26,934 nucleotides of DNA from Candidatus Woesearchaeota archaeon. Lineage in GTDB: Archaea; Nanobdellota; Nanobdellia; Woesearchaeales; ARS49. Made by a program: the position numbers and the translations under genes. Below are positions 7,424-14,775 of the stretch, one piece after another; position 1 is the stretch's first letter; the number at the start of each line of letters is the position of its first letter. The DNA lies in assembly GCA_019323555.1 (NCBI GenBank), contig JAHWHC010000039.1, forward strand, positions 1 to 26,934, in the 5' to 3' direction. Under the pieces are notes generated by a model, which saw only the letters and a list, made by a program, of their open reading frames with translations, had not been told where the DNA came from and made no database searches.

Positions 7424-7486
7424 TATTTAAATAGTATTTAAATGAGTTATAATGGGGTAATATTTAAATACTTTTGTATTTAAAAA
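7424..7486. promoter_or_regulatory. Array of four TATTTAAA boxes upstream of TBP
   Basis: The octamer TATTTAAA occurs at 7424, 7435, 7461 and 7477. The copies at 7424-7433 and 7461-7470 are perfect ten-base palindromes (TATTTAAATA) and can bind TBP in either direction. The first two are 11 bp apart, one helical turn, and lie about 24 and 35 nt from the TBP ATG. The other two point equally well to the plus strand, where a candidate RNA begins near 7491. They may mark two divergent promoters or a TBP autoregulatory site. Confidence 0.6.
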
Positions 7487-7490
7487 TGGA

Positions 7491-7622
7491 TGTTCTAAGT
7501 AGGGTGCCTGCGCCATTTCCTATGGAAACCCTGAGAATTCTGAATTTATAAGCCTTGTGGCCCCTGAATCGGAATAATTCCGGCACAAGACCCCTTGATT
7601 TCTGATGGAATAATTGTTTTTT
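7491..7622 (+). ncRNA. Candidate structured small RNA between TBP and the flavin reductase-like gene
   Basis: No convincing protein gene fits here. On the plus strand a TATA palindrome at 7461-7470 predicts a start near 7491. Hairpin 1 pairs AGGGT (7501-7505) with ACCCT (7528-7532) and CCAT (7513-7516) with ATGG (7522-7525), leaving a 7-nt bulge on the 5' side only. Hairpin 2 pairs CTTGTG (7554-7559) with CACAAG (7584-7589) and CGGAA (7570-7574) with TTCCG (7578-7582), again with a large 5' bulge (10 nt versus 1). A run of six T residues (7617-7622) could terminate it. I could not match it to C/D box, H/ACA, SRP or RNase P RNA. Confidence 0.4.
7617..7622 (+). terminator. T-tract terminator for the candidate RNA
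   Basis: Six consecutive T residues on the plus strand follow the second hairpin by about 27 nt. This fits archaeal oligo-T termination of a plus-strand transcript; no plus-strand protein gene is nearby to need it. Confidence 0.35.
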
Positions 7623-7637
7623 ATATGGAAATTTATT

Positions 7638-8141
7638 TTATGGTTCTTCAAATTTGTAGTCACCATACCCTTTGCCAAAATTAAACAAAATTTTCTTACT
7701 TTCATTAATATAAGTTGCAAGAATTTTGCCAAGAAATAAGGTGCTATTGCCTGCATCCACTTCATTTACCAGCCTGCATTCAAAATTAATAGTTGCTTCA
7801 ATTAACAAAGGGGTCTTAATATGATTCGCAGATGCTGTTTTAATCCCAGTTTCTTTAAACTTATCAACGTCATGACCGCTTTTGCGCCCGAAAACCGCAA
7901 TATACTGCAAAAGATCCTTATTTGCAAGCGCAATTACAAATTCCTTGCTCTCTTTTATCAATTCATGAGTCTTACTTTTTTTGCCTAATGAGACCGCAAT
8001 CAAAGGAGGGGTCCTAGAAACCTTCATCAACCGCGCGGCAATCAAACCAGAGGGGTTGCCTTTTTTATCAACTGAAAGAACAAACGCGATGCATTCTGGC
8101 TTAAACTTACTGAATGCATCTTTTGGGTTTATCTCTTCCAT
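7638..8141 (-). CDS. Flavin reductase-like domain protein (FMN-binding split barrel)
   Basis: A 167-residue protein of the flavin reductase-like family, which binds FMN in a split beta-barrel and usually acts as an NAD(P)H:flavin oxidoreductase or a related enzyme. Family features are the N-terminal strand pair IAFVLSVDKKGNPSGLIAA, TPPLIAVSLGKKSKTHELIKESKEFVIALA, the segment GRKSGHDVDKFKETGI, and FECRLVNEVDAGNSTLFLGKI near the end. The substrate or partner cannot be read from the sequence. It is the last gene of the ribosomal-SecY superoperon, 4 nt after the EMC3-like gene. That co-transcription with export genes is unexpected and may be incidental. Confidence 0.85.
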   Translation of the reverse strand: MEEINPKDAFSKFKPECIAFVLSVDKKGNPSGLIAARLMKVSRTPPLIAVSLGKKSKTHELIKESKEFVIALANKDLLQYIAVFGRKSGHDVDKFKETGIKTASANHIKTPLLIEATINFECRLVNEVDAGNSTLFLGKILATYINESKKILFNFGKGYGDYKFEEP

Positions 8142-8145
8142 AAGC

Positions 8146-8916
8146 TCAATAAACCTTCATAACTTTTCTCAAAGCAAGACTAAAAACCAGCGCAAAAATA
8201 ATATAACTGCCAAGCCAGCCAAGCTCCCAGCCAAACAAATTCAGTACAACATTCTTTTCATTGCTTGTTGTTATGGATGTTATGTCTCTTTTAGAGAATC
8301 TCTTTACTGGCTCAATATACTTTTTTTCAGAAGTGATGATAACTTCCTTGTCATATTTTTCATCATCAAAAGAAAATTCAACAGGCGGAGAATCATACAC
8401 TCCCTGCTTGCCCCTGAAACCAAAGATTACCTGGCCATCTTCAACAGTTCGTGAATTACCGCCTATAATTTCAATACCTTCTGGAACTGCAACAGAAACA
8501 TTTCCTTTAGCACCTTCTTCAAAATCAAGAGTCATTGTAAAATCCTGATTAGGAAGAATAGGCATAAACGCAAAATGCGCCTGAAGCCAACCAAAAATGA
8601 TAATGATTGGAATAAATGTAATCAAAGTAGCCTTCATAGACTGCATCATGTACTTCATATTGGTCTGCATAGCCTGCTTCTGCACAGCCATTGCTTTCTC
8701 AGGCTCATGCTTAAGCTCCTTTGCCTGCTTCTGCAGCTCCTTTATCTCATCTTTTAACTGCTTCATCAAGCTTTGATTAGTTGCAAACTTGTAAATCAAT
8801 ACGATAATCAAAGAAATCAAGAATGACATAATCAAGATAGCCCAGAAAGGAGAAATGTGCAGCAAAGGACCAAAAACAAGATTCAAGACAGGGTCAAGAA
8901 AACTAAAAAAACCCAT
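8146..8916 (-). CDS. EMC3/TMCO1-type (DUF106) membrane protein insertase, Oxa1 superfamily
   Basis: An archaeal Oxa1/YidC-superfamily protein (DUF106 group, related to EMC3 and TMCO1) that likely helps insert membrane proteins beside the Sec channel. In 256 residues it shows a first membrane helix (about 20-42), a cytoplasmic coiled coil rich in Lys, Gln and Met (about 47-90), a second helix (about 93-117) and a C-terminal helix (about 230-255, WELGWLGSYIIF). Between the last two helices is an extracytoplasmic beta-rich region of about 100 residues, longer than I expect for the family. The ATG at 8916 is used: it lies 1 nt after the SecY stop, and its ribosome-binding site GGGTGG is formed by SecY's last codons. 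A GTG at 8928 is also possible. Confidence 0.85.
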   Translation of the reverse strand: MGFFSFLDPVLNLVFGPLLHISPFWAILIMSFLISLIIVLIYKFATNQSLMKQLKDEIKELQKQAKELKHEPEKAMAVQKQAMQTNMKYMMQSMKATLITFIPIIIIFGWLQAHFAFMPILPNQDFTMTLDFEEGAKGNVSVAVPEGIEIIGGNSRTVEDGQVIFGFRGKQGVYDSPPVEFSFDDEKYDKEVIITSEKKYIEPVKRFSKRDITSITTSNEKNVVLNLFGWELGWLGSYIIFALVFSLALRKVMKVY

Positions 8917-8917
8917 T

Positions 8918-10315
8918 TTATGAACCACCCATGAACTTTCTTAGCATAGGATTCATATCCATCATGTGCTGCTTAGCAATCTCTTCATACAATCTATAGA
9001 TGATCATAACAGTAAGCAAAAGACCTGTGCCAGAAGTCAAGGCGCCTGAAACATCTGCTGCTGCAGCAAGAATACCAACTGCAATAGCGCCCATGATAGT
9101 CAAAGGACCAATATACCTCTGCAGTAATCTCTCTAAAACCCGCTCATCTTTCCTGAAACCTGGAATCTGCAGGCCAGAACTCATAATCTGTTTTGCCTGA
9201 GATTTTGCATCCATCCCAGAGGTCTGCACCCAGAACCAAGAAAAGACAACACAACCGATAAGCATAATCAATGTATAAATACCTGCATGCCCAATATCTG
9301 AAAAAGTCAAACTGCCCCTAATAGCTTTTCCAACAATATCAGGAGAGTAAATCCAGGCAACAAGACCTGTGGCAGGATTATTGCCGACAAAAGTACCAAA
9401 AATAGGAAGGCCCCAATTCTGGAACAATCTGGCCCACAATTGGATGTTAGCTAAAAGAGCTGCAACTAAAATAACAGGAATGTTAGATGTATAAATAAAA
9501 TGAAGCGGCCACCTAATACCATGACCTCTCACTCTACCAAAGCTCAAAGGAATCTCAACTTTCATGGCCTGAGAATAAACAGCCATAACAAAAACAGCAA
9601 TAGTAGAGACAACGCCTGCAAACATCAGCAAGGCTGTCTGAGGATCACCAGCAGCCAGGCTCTGAACAAGAGCAGGGATAGCACCAGTAGCAATAGCAGG
9701 ATTAGTAGGAGAAGGCAAAGGGCTCAAAGCACGAATGAAAATACTCTGAGAGACACCAGCTGCAATAAACAAGCTGACTCCCTGGCCAAAACCCCATTTA
9801 GTGACAACCTCGTCCATAAATAGAATCAATATTCCTCCAAGGAATAATTGAAACACCAATAAAAGTTCTAATTGAAAATAAAGCGCAGTTCCTGCAAGCT
9901 CTACAGGAGGAGCAAGACCGCTCATGAAAACATAGATGCAAGCCTCAAAAATAATGAAAAACACTGCAGATATCTTCTGAACACCCTGGAAAGTCTTTCT
10001 ACCTTCATGAGAGGTAAGATCAAACTTCAAGATACCAGAACCATTCAACAACTGCAAAACAATAGATGCAGTAACAATAGGACCTATACCTAATGAAATA
10101 ATTGAACCAAAGCTCGCCCCAAGAATAACTGACAATAATTCAAATCTCTGCAGGGCGTTCTGTCCCAGGCCAAACAAAGGAACCATACCAAGAATGAAAA
10201 ATAAAACAAGAATTATTCCAGTCCATTTCAACTTTTCCTTAAATGAAAGCCTTTTCTGCGTAGGAGGCTTTACTTCAGGAAGATTATACAGCAAGTTCTT
10301 GAAAAAACCCATCAT
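8918..10315 (-). CDS. secY: Preprotein translocase subunit SecY
   Basis: The channel subunit of the Sec translocon, which exports proteins and releases membrane segments sideways into the lipid. At 465 residues with about ten membrane helices it has the normal archaeal length. Recognisable parts are the N-terminal LPEVKPPTQKRLSFKEKL region before helix 1, LGIGPIVTASIVLQLL in helix 2, and the cytoplasmic segment around SQAKQIMSSGLQIPGFR before the last helices. It starts with ATGATG, overlapping the uL15 stop by 4 nt (ATGA), which suggests translational coupling. An EMC3-type insertase follows at once. No adk gene is found next to secY, although many archaea have it there. Confidence 0.98.
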   Translation of the reverse strand: MMGFFKNLLYNLPEVKPPTQKRLSFKEKLKWTGIILVLFFILGMVPLFGLGQNALQRFELLSVILGASFGSIISLGIGPIVTASIVLQLLNGSGILKFDLTSHEGRKTFQGVQKISAVFFIIFEACIYVFMSGLAPPVELAGTALYFQLELLLVFQLFLGGILILFMDEVVTKWGFGQGVSLFIAAGVSQSIFIRALSPLPSPTNPAIATGAIPALVQSLAAGDPQTALLMFAGVVSTIAVFVMAVYSQAMKVEIPLSFGRVRGHGIRWPLHFIYTSNIPVILVAALLANIQLWARLFQNWGLPIFGTFVGNNPATGLVAWIYSPDIVGKAIRGSLTFSDIGHAGIYTLIMLIGCVVFSWFWVQTSGMDAKSQAKQIMSSGLQIPGFRKDERVLERLLQRYIGPLTIMGAIAVGILAAAADVSGALTSGTGLLLTVMIIYRLYEEIAKQHMMDMNPMLRKFMGGS

Positions 10316-10803
10316 TCATTACCTTTTTCTTCTGTTTCAGGCGCTTTCTTTGGTTTTGCCTCTGGCAAAACAACTTCTCCTCCAGCTGCTTTAACCTTTT
10401 CAACAGCAGCTTTTGAGGCAACAGCAACATTAATCTTGAATTTCTTTGTAACTCTGCCAGCTGAAAGCAGTTTATCAATACCTAAATCAGTAAGATTGAC
10501 TGTGTAAATATCTTTTTCAAGAACAGCGATTTTATCACTCACAAAATTATCAAGCAATTCCTCTAATTGCCTTAAGTTAATAGTGTAATGCTTAGCATAA
10601 CGAAGACCCTTAGACTTAAAACCCGTCTTTCCAAAGTACTGAATAGTCCATGTACCTTTTGTAGGCATCTTACACTTTCCTTTCTTACCAGTGCCTGCTC
10701 TACCCCTGCCGCCTCTGTTGCCTGCACCCCTGTGTGTCAGGCCCCAACCGCAGGTCCTAGAACCATGGCTTCTTGTACTTTTTCTTCTGCGTTTAGTAGT
10801 CAT
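10312..10803 (-). CDS. rpl15: Large subunit ribosomal protein uL15
   Basis: uL15 of the large subunit, 163 residues. The basic, glycine-rich N-terminus that threads into 23S rRNA is clear (STRSHGSRTCGWGLTHRG, then GNRGGRGRAGTGKKG), followed by the globular domain ending in KVKAAGGEVVLP. A short Lys/Glu/Pro-rich tail (about residues 148-163) ends the protein. Its ATG shares one base with the uL30 stop (TAATG) and its stop overlaps the SecY start by 4 nt, so it sits in a tightly coupled chain. Confidence 0.97.
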   Translation of the reverse strand: MTTKRRRKSTRSHGSRTCGWGLTHRGAGNRGGRGRAGTGKKGKCKMPTKGTWTIQYFGKTGFKSKGLRYAKHYTINLRQLEELLDNFVSDKIAVLEKDIYTVNLTDLGIDKLLSAGRVTKKFKINVAVASKAAVEKVKAAGGEVVLPEAKPKKAPETEEKGNE

Positions 10804-11150
10804 TATAGCATCCTCTTGATAAGATCATTAATTTTTTCCTTACGATAACCATATGCTCCCCCTAACTTGAAAGGCATCTTGGTGCCTTTTCTCTCAAAAC
10901 CACCTTTAGGCGGATGAAGAGCAAAGTATTTTCCTTTTTTCCTCTTCTCAAGAAGCTTGATTGTATCTTCAGAAACCTCTCCCCAGGTAATCAAATGCTC
11001 GACTTTCTTGAGCATCCCCTTATAAGAAGGACTGTCTTCCACAATAACACAATTGAATTTTTTATTAAGATTAAGCATCTTCATGGTATCCTTTACAGTA
11101 GCAGTTGTCTGCAAAGGTCCTTTAATCCTAATAATTACAATCTTACTCAT
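10803..11150 (-). CDS. rpl30: Large subunit ribosomal protein uL30
   Basis: uL30, 115 residues in the long archaeal form. The open frame reaches 11210, but the family begins at MSKIVIIRIKG, so the ATG at 11150 is chosen; this start lies within the last codons of uS5 (8-nt overlap). Visible parts are the first beta strand, the helix TATVKDTMKMLNLNK, and the archaeal/eukaryotic extension LHPPKGGFERKGTKMPFKLGG cut across its middle. It is followed directly by uL15. Confidence 0.97.
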   Translation of the reverse strand: MSKIVIIRIKGPLQTTATVKDTMKMLNLNKKFNCVIVEDSPSYKGMLKKVEHLITWGEVSEDTIKLLEKRKKGKYFALHPPKGGFERKGTKMPFKLGGAYGYRKEKINDLIKRML

Positions 11151-12000
11151 TCTTCTCTTCCTCTTGCGCTCTTGTTGTGGCTCTGCCCTCTGCAATACCA
11201 AGAGCAGCATACTTATCTGGATTAACCTTGACTTTCATTAATTCTTTTAATGCAACCACGCATGCCTTGACAAGATTTGTTTTTACTCTTGTCTGGCCAA
11301 AAGTCTTGCTCCAGACATCTTTTATACCTGCAAGCTTCAGTATCTTTGCACACTCTGGCTCAATGCAGAGCCCTTTTCCTTTAGGAGCAGGCATCAGCTT
11401 GATGCTGACAGAGCCGCATTTTCCTGAAACTTCAAACGGTATTGAGTGCGGTGTCTTGCAGCCGCATTCCCAGCTGCCGCAACCACGCCTGATCTTGAAA
11501 ACATTTAATTTCGCATTTCTTGTTGCCTTTTCACGAGCAGGAACAGTGTCTTTTGACTTTCCAAAGCCGCCGCCAACATATCCATCCTCGTTTCCAACAA
11601 CAGCAAAACAAGCAAAGCTAGGATTATTACCTTCTGGAGTCTTTTTCTGAGTCTGCTTGAAAATCCTTCTAGCGCCGCCGCCAAACTTACCTTTAGACTG
11701 GCCGACCAGCAACAATTCTTTCTGCAAGCCAGGCAGTAGGGCATCAGCAATCTGCGGTTCAAGAATCCTCTTTCCAGAGTCGATTATGACATCAATATCC
11801 GTTATTTCGCCAGACTGCACCTGCTTGCCGACACTAGTCTTAGGCTTCCAGCCCTCAAGCTCTGCAGAAATTGGCTTTTCTTCAACAAAATCCTCTGATT
11901 CAGGAACCTCTAGTGTCTCTTTCTCTACCTCTAGCTTCTCTTCTTCTTCAACAGATTCTTCTACAACAGGTTCTTGAATTTTTTCTTCTTCTTCAGTCAT
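11143..12000 (-). CDS. rps5: Small subunit ribosomal protein uS5, with acidic N-terminal extension
   Basis: uS5 lies near the mRNA entry channel and affects decoding accuracy. The 285-residue protein has the S5 RNA-binding domain (about 65-130, with ITDIDVIIDSG), the archaeal/eukaryotic RRGCGSWECGC element, and the C-terminal ribosomal fold with GIKDVWSKTFGQTRVKTN. Residues 1-45 are almost entirely Glu, Val and Ser, a strongly acidic tail outside the normal fold. Its ATG overlaps the uL18 stop (ATGA). Confidence 0.97.
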   Translation of the reverse strand: MTEEEEKIQEPVVEESVEEEEKLEVEKETLEVPESEDFVEEKPISAELEGWKPKTSVGKQVQSGEITDIDVIIDSGKRILEPQIADALLPGLQKELLLVGQSKGKFGGGARRIFKQTQKKTPEGNNPSFACFAVVGNEDGYVGGGFGKSKDTVPAREKATRNAKLNVFKIRRGCGSWECGCKTPHSIPFEVSGKCGSVSIKLMPAPKGKGLCIEPECAKILKLAGIKDVWSKTFGQTRVKTNLVKACVVALKELMKVKVNPDKYAALGIAEGRATTRAQEEEKNE

Positions 12001-12572
12001 TTTTTCGCACCAATCTTCGCTTTAATTTCATCAAAATGAGCAGGCATCTTCTCAGGATCAAAACCCTGCTTTAAGCAAGCAGCAAACTGCTTGTCATACT
12101 TTTCCTTGTTTTCTTTAAGTGATTTAGCATAATTAGCAATGTGCTCTCCCTTTATCCTTTTATCATCAGGAAAAACATTTTCTGAATGAGGAACATTAAG
12201 ACCTGCATCAATCACGCCCTTTAAAGCAGCAAACAAAGCCCCTTTCTTCACGCTGCTCTGCATTCCAAGATCCAGGATGCACTCCTTGACTTTTTTTGCA
12301 AGAGCTTTTGTTCCAAGCAGATAACCGCAAAGGTAAGCAGCAGGCAAGCTATTTGTATTAGCTTTCCAGCCAAGCTTCTTCAGATCATGCGAATTAACAG
12401 ATAAAATAACCTTGTCGCCTGCAGGGGCAAATTCAATAACCTGCAGAGAGACATTCTTAAGGCTCTTGCGAATAATCAGCCTAGGGTTCTTGGACATCAA
12501 AAGCTTTATCCGCTTTTTGTAATCTGTCTTTCCTTCCCTTTTCCTTCTCTTTGCTACTGTAAACCTGCTCAT
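11997..12572 (-). CDS. rpl18: Large subunit ribosomal protein uL18
   Basis: uL18 binds 5S rRNA in the central protuberance. The 191-residue length is typical for archaea. Family signs are KRRKREGKTDYKKRIKLL near the N-terminus, RLIIRKSLKNVSLQVIEF, and the helix-rich archaeal C-terminal extension around DDKRIKGEHIANYAKSL. Both ends overlap their neighbours (eL19 and uS5) by the 4-nt ATGA arrangement. Confidence 0.97.
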   Translation of the reverse strand: MSRFTVAKRRKREGKTDYKKRIKLLMSKNPRLIIRKSLKNVSLQVIEFAPAGDKVILSVNSHDLKKLGWKANTNSLPAAYLCGYLLGTKALAKKVKECILDLGMQSSVKKGALFAALKGVIDAGLNVPHSENVFPDDKRIKGEHIANYAKSLKENKEKYDKQFAACLKQGFDPEKMPAHFDEIKAKIGAKK

Positions 12573-13024
12573 TTTGCCTTAACCATTCCTTTTTCTTTAA
12601 TGAATAATTTAATGTGACGCACACTCCTGAAAAATCCGCCCTTTGATTTCCTATACAAATCCCAAAAGCTTCCTGGAGTGAGCAAATCCTTGTCTTTAAG
12701 CTCTTTCAAAAACTTTCTCTGAGCACGAACAGCATTCATCCAGACAGTTTTAGGTTTTGCACGCGCAGTGAACTTTCCTTTCCTAGAGCCACTGCCTCTC
12801 TGGCGCCCCTTTCTTTTCTGAACCTTGATTTTTCTAGCGCGAACTCTTGAAATTCCCTTGATTTTCTTCTCAGTAATCACTCCCTGCTTGATCATTCCGC
12901 GAATATCTGCCTTGGTGATTGCTTCCTTTACGTCTGAAGTTCTCTCAGGATTAAAATGAACCCTGTTAGGAGAGCATTTCATCATTTCTGCTGCCAATCT
13001 TTTTTGAAGTTTCAGGTTTTTCAT
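12569..13024 (-). CDS. rpl19e: Large subunit ribosomal protein eL19
   Basis: eL19 occurs only in archaea and eukaryotes and bridges the subunits with its long helices. 151 residues: LQKRLAAEMMKCSPNRVHFNP is cut here to its key part MMKCSPNRV, then the basic stretch KRKGRQRGSGSRKGK around residue 80, and a C-terminal helical region ending in KLFIKEKGMVKAK. Start and stop overlap eL32 and uL18 by ATGA. Confidence 0.97.
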   Translation of the reverse strand: MKNLKLQKRLAAEMMKCSPNRVHFNPERTSDVKEAITKADIRGMIKQGVITEKKIKGISRVRARKIKVQKRKGRQRGSGSRKGKFTARAKPKTVWMNAVRAQRKFLKELKDKDLLTPGSFWDLYRKSKGGFFRSVRHIKLFIKEKGMVKAK

Positions 13025-13605
13025 TGTCCCCTCTTAGTCAAGACCTTTTCAAGCTCTTTGGTTTCCTTTTTCTTTGAATCCTCAGATGTCTCTGGGGCCT
13101 TCTTAGCTTTTTCTTCAGCTTTTTTCTCTTTCTCTTTCTTCTTAGCTGCCTTGTCTTTTGCAACTTTTTCCTTTTTCTCTTTCTTTTTCTTTAATTGATC
13201 ATCAATTTTTTGCAGGAACGCAGCGATATCCTTTACATTAATCACCTTTACGCCAAGCTCTTTAGACTTGTTGACAATCTCAACCTTTTTCTTGATTCCT
13301 ACTGAACTTGAAATAACAGCAGCCTGCTTAGACTTATCAAGAGCAGACAATTCATTAATATTGCAAACAAGAACAGGCAGCAAGCCGGAACTGTGCAAAT
13401 GCCTTGCTTCTCTAGGAGAACCATACCCTACCTGCAAAGTTGCCCTGTGACCCTGGAAGCCGTGCCTCATCTTGCTGTGCCTTCCACTAGGGCCTCTCCA
13501 AGACTTTTTGCTAACAGCCTTCTTTTTATGATAATCCTCTCTAAGATACTTAGGCTTCTTGCTCTTGATCTGTTTTCTCAATTTTAAACTTTCTTTAACA
13601 CTCAT
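13021..13605 (-). CDS. rpl32e: Large subunit ribosomal protein eL32, with long Lys/Glu tail
   Basis: eL32 is an archaeal/eukaryotic large-subunit protein. Residues 1-136 form the normal protein, with WRGPSGRHSKMRHGFQGH and the sequence SPREARHLHSSGLLPVLV that identify the family. Residues 137-194 add about 58 residues made mostly of Lys, Glu, Ala and Ser, probably a charged single helix or disordered tail. The tail reads into the eL19 gene through an ATGA overlap, so it is a true part of the frame. Confidence 0.96.
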   Translation of the reverse strand: MSVKESLKLRKQIKSKKPKYLREDYHKKKAVSKKSWRGPSGRHSKMRHGFQGHRATLQVGYGSPREARHLHSSGLLPVLVCNINELSALDKSKQAAVISSSVGIKKKVEIVNKSKELGVKVINVKDIAAFLQKIDDQLKKKKEKKEKVAKDKAAKKKEKEKKAEEKAKKAPETSEDSKKKETKELEKVLTKRGQ

Positions 13606-14144
13606 TTTATTGGTTTACCTGCCTTTTCAGTAATATAAATGCCGTCCTGGAAAACACGCAAGTCACGCCCCCTGACAACAGTAAGCAATTCAATCTCTGA
13701 GGCAGTGTTTCCTGCCAGTTCTTTATCAATTGACTCAACAAGGACATCTTTTCCATCAACTTTCACAGTAACGCCTTCTTTTATCAACAGTTTTCTTGGA
13801 ACTTTTTCTCCAAGAAAGTTCTTGACAATGAATTCCTTTCCACTAACACTAACATTCATCGGAAAGTGGCTTGCACAAACCTTGAGCTTGTAGACCCATG
13901 GCTCTTGAACACCCTTCATCATGTTAACTAAATGCGCCCGATACGTATAAATCAATTTTTTCTCACGCTTTGTGGCATTCTTAGCATTAATCTTGATCTC
14001 TTTACCATCAACTTTGGTGATAATACCTGGATAAATGAAATTTCTTTTCAGCTCGCCTTTCGGGCCTTTTACCACTACTTCTTTATCAGCAGTTACCTGA
14101 ATTCCATCAGGAATTTCTATAGTTTCTTCAATATCTTGCTTCAT
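13602..14144 (-). CDS. rpl6: Large subunit ribosomal protein uL6
   Basis: uL6 binds near the sarcin-ricin loop. 180 residues with the two repeated alpha/beta domains: EIPDGIQVTADKEVVVKGPKG at the start of the first (key part VVVKGPKGEL) and FPMNVSVSGKEFIVKNFLGE in the second. It begins 1 nt after the uS8 stop and ends in an ATGA overlap with eL32. Confidence 0.97.
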   Translation of the reverse strand: MKQDIEETIEIPDGIQVTADKEVVVKGPKGELKRNFIYPGIITKVDGKEIKINAKNATKREKKLIYTYRAHLVNMMKGVQEPWVYKLKVCASHFPMNVSVSGKEFIVKNFLGEKVPRKLLIKEGVTVKVDGKDVLVESIDKELAGNTASEIELLTVVRGRDLRVFQDGIYITEKAGKPIK

Positions 14145-14145
14145 T

Positions 14146-14535
14146 TTAGTAACAGTAAGCTATTAATTTTCCTCCAATCTGCTTTTCTCTTGCTTCATCA
14201 AGAGTCATAAGCCCCTTGTGTGTTGAAATTATAATAATGCCCATGCCTTTAGCAGGAAGATACCTTTTCTCAAACTTGTCAAAGTCCTGCCAGCCAACAC
14301 TAAACCGCGGCTTGATAACTCCGCACTTGTTTATGTTTCCAAGCAGGTGCAGCTTGATAAAACCGCCTCTTGCGTCTGTAATCTGCTCAGCCTGCCCAAC
14401 ATATTGGTGAGTGTTAAGTATTTTCAAAACCCCCAGTATTACTTTAGAGGTCGGACTAATGATTATCTCTTTCTTTCCCGCAAGCTCGTAATTCAGCGTT
14501 GCGGACAATGCATTTGCTAATGGATCATTGTTCAT
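14146..14535 (-). CDS. rps8: Small subunit ribosomal protein uS8
   Basis: uS8 binds the central domain of 16S rRNA and nucleates platform assembly. 129 residues with the N-terminal DPLANALSATLNYELAGKK helix and the C-terminal fold GMGIIIISTHKGLMTLDEA. A clear GGTG site lies 5 nt upstream of the ATG, in a 9-nt gap after uS14. This is one of the few places in the operon where the ribosome-binding site is not inside a preceding gene. Confidence 0.97.
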   Translation of the reverse strand: MNNDPLANALSATLNYELAGKKEIIISPTSKVILGVLKILNTHQYVGQAEQITDARGGFIKLHLLGNINKCGVIKPRFSVGWQDFDKFEKRYLPAKGMGIIIISTHKGLMTLDEAREKQIGGKLIAYCY

Positions 14536-14544
14536 TTTTACACC

Positions 14545-14775
14545 TTAACTATATTTTTTGAAACCTATTTTTGGAGCAATCTCCCTAAAGCAGTGCCTGC
14601 ACAGCTCAAGCCCATACTTGCTGACATGCGCGCCGTACCTTCCGCACTGGCTGCACTTAACCTTTCTCCTGCCAACAGCCCGTTCTTTCGGGGCATTATG
14701 CTTGATGTACTTCTTCATCTTAGCAGGTTTTGGCTTTAACTGCTTCAAGACCTTTCTCCAATCGCTTATAGTCAT
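14545..14775 (-). CDS. rps14: Small subunit ribosomal protein uS14 (zinc-binding form)
   Basis: uS14 of the small-subunit head. Cysteines 41, 44, 59 and 62 form the zinc site of the short form. The usual archaeal protein is about 56 residues and would begin at the internal methionine (residue 20). I chose the ATG at 14775, giving 76 residues, because it overlaps the uL5 stop by 4 nt as at many junctions here, and no ribosome-binding site precedes the internal ATG. The protein thus has a basic N-terminal extension of 19 residues with the sequence SDWRKVLKQL. Confidence 0.93.
   Translation of the reverse strand: MTISDWRKVLKQLKPKPAKMKKYIKHNAPKERAVGRRKVKCSQCGRYGAHVSKYGLELCRHCFREIAPKIGFKKYS

Noticed and set aside
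7491..7622. C/D box or H/ACA guide RNA
   Set aside because: CTGA boxes are present but no good C box (RTGATGA) pairs with them, and no ACA follows either hairpin at the proper place.
7520..7765. Open frame of 81 codons on the minus strand in the gap after the flavin reductase-like gene
   Set aside because: It starts inside that gene out of frame and its composition is not protein-like; the hairpins in the same interval fit an RNA better.
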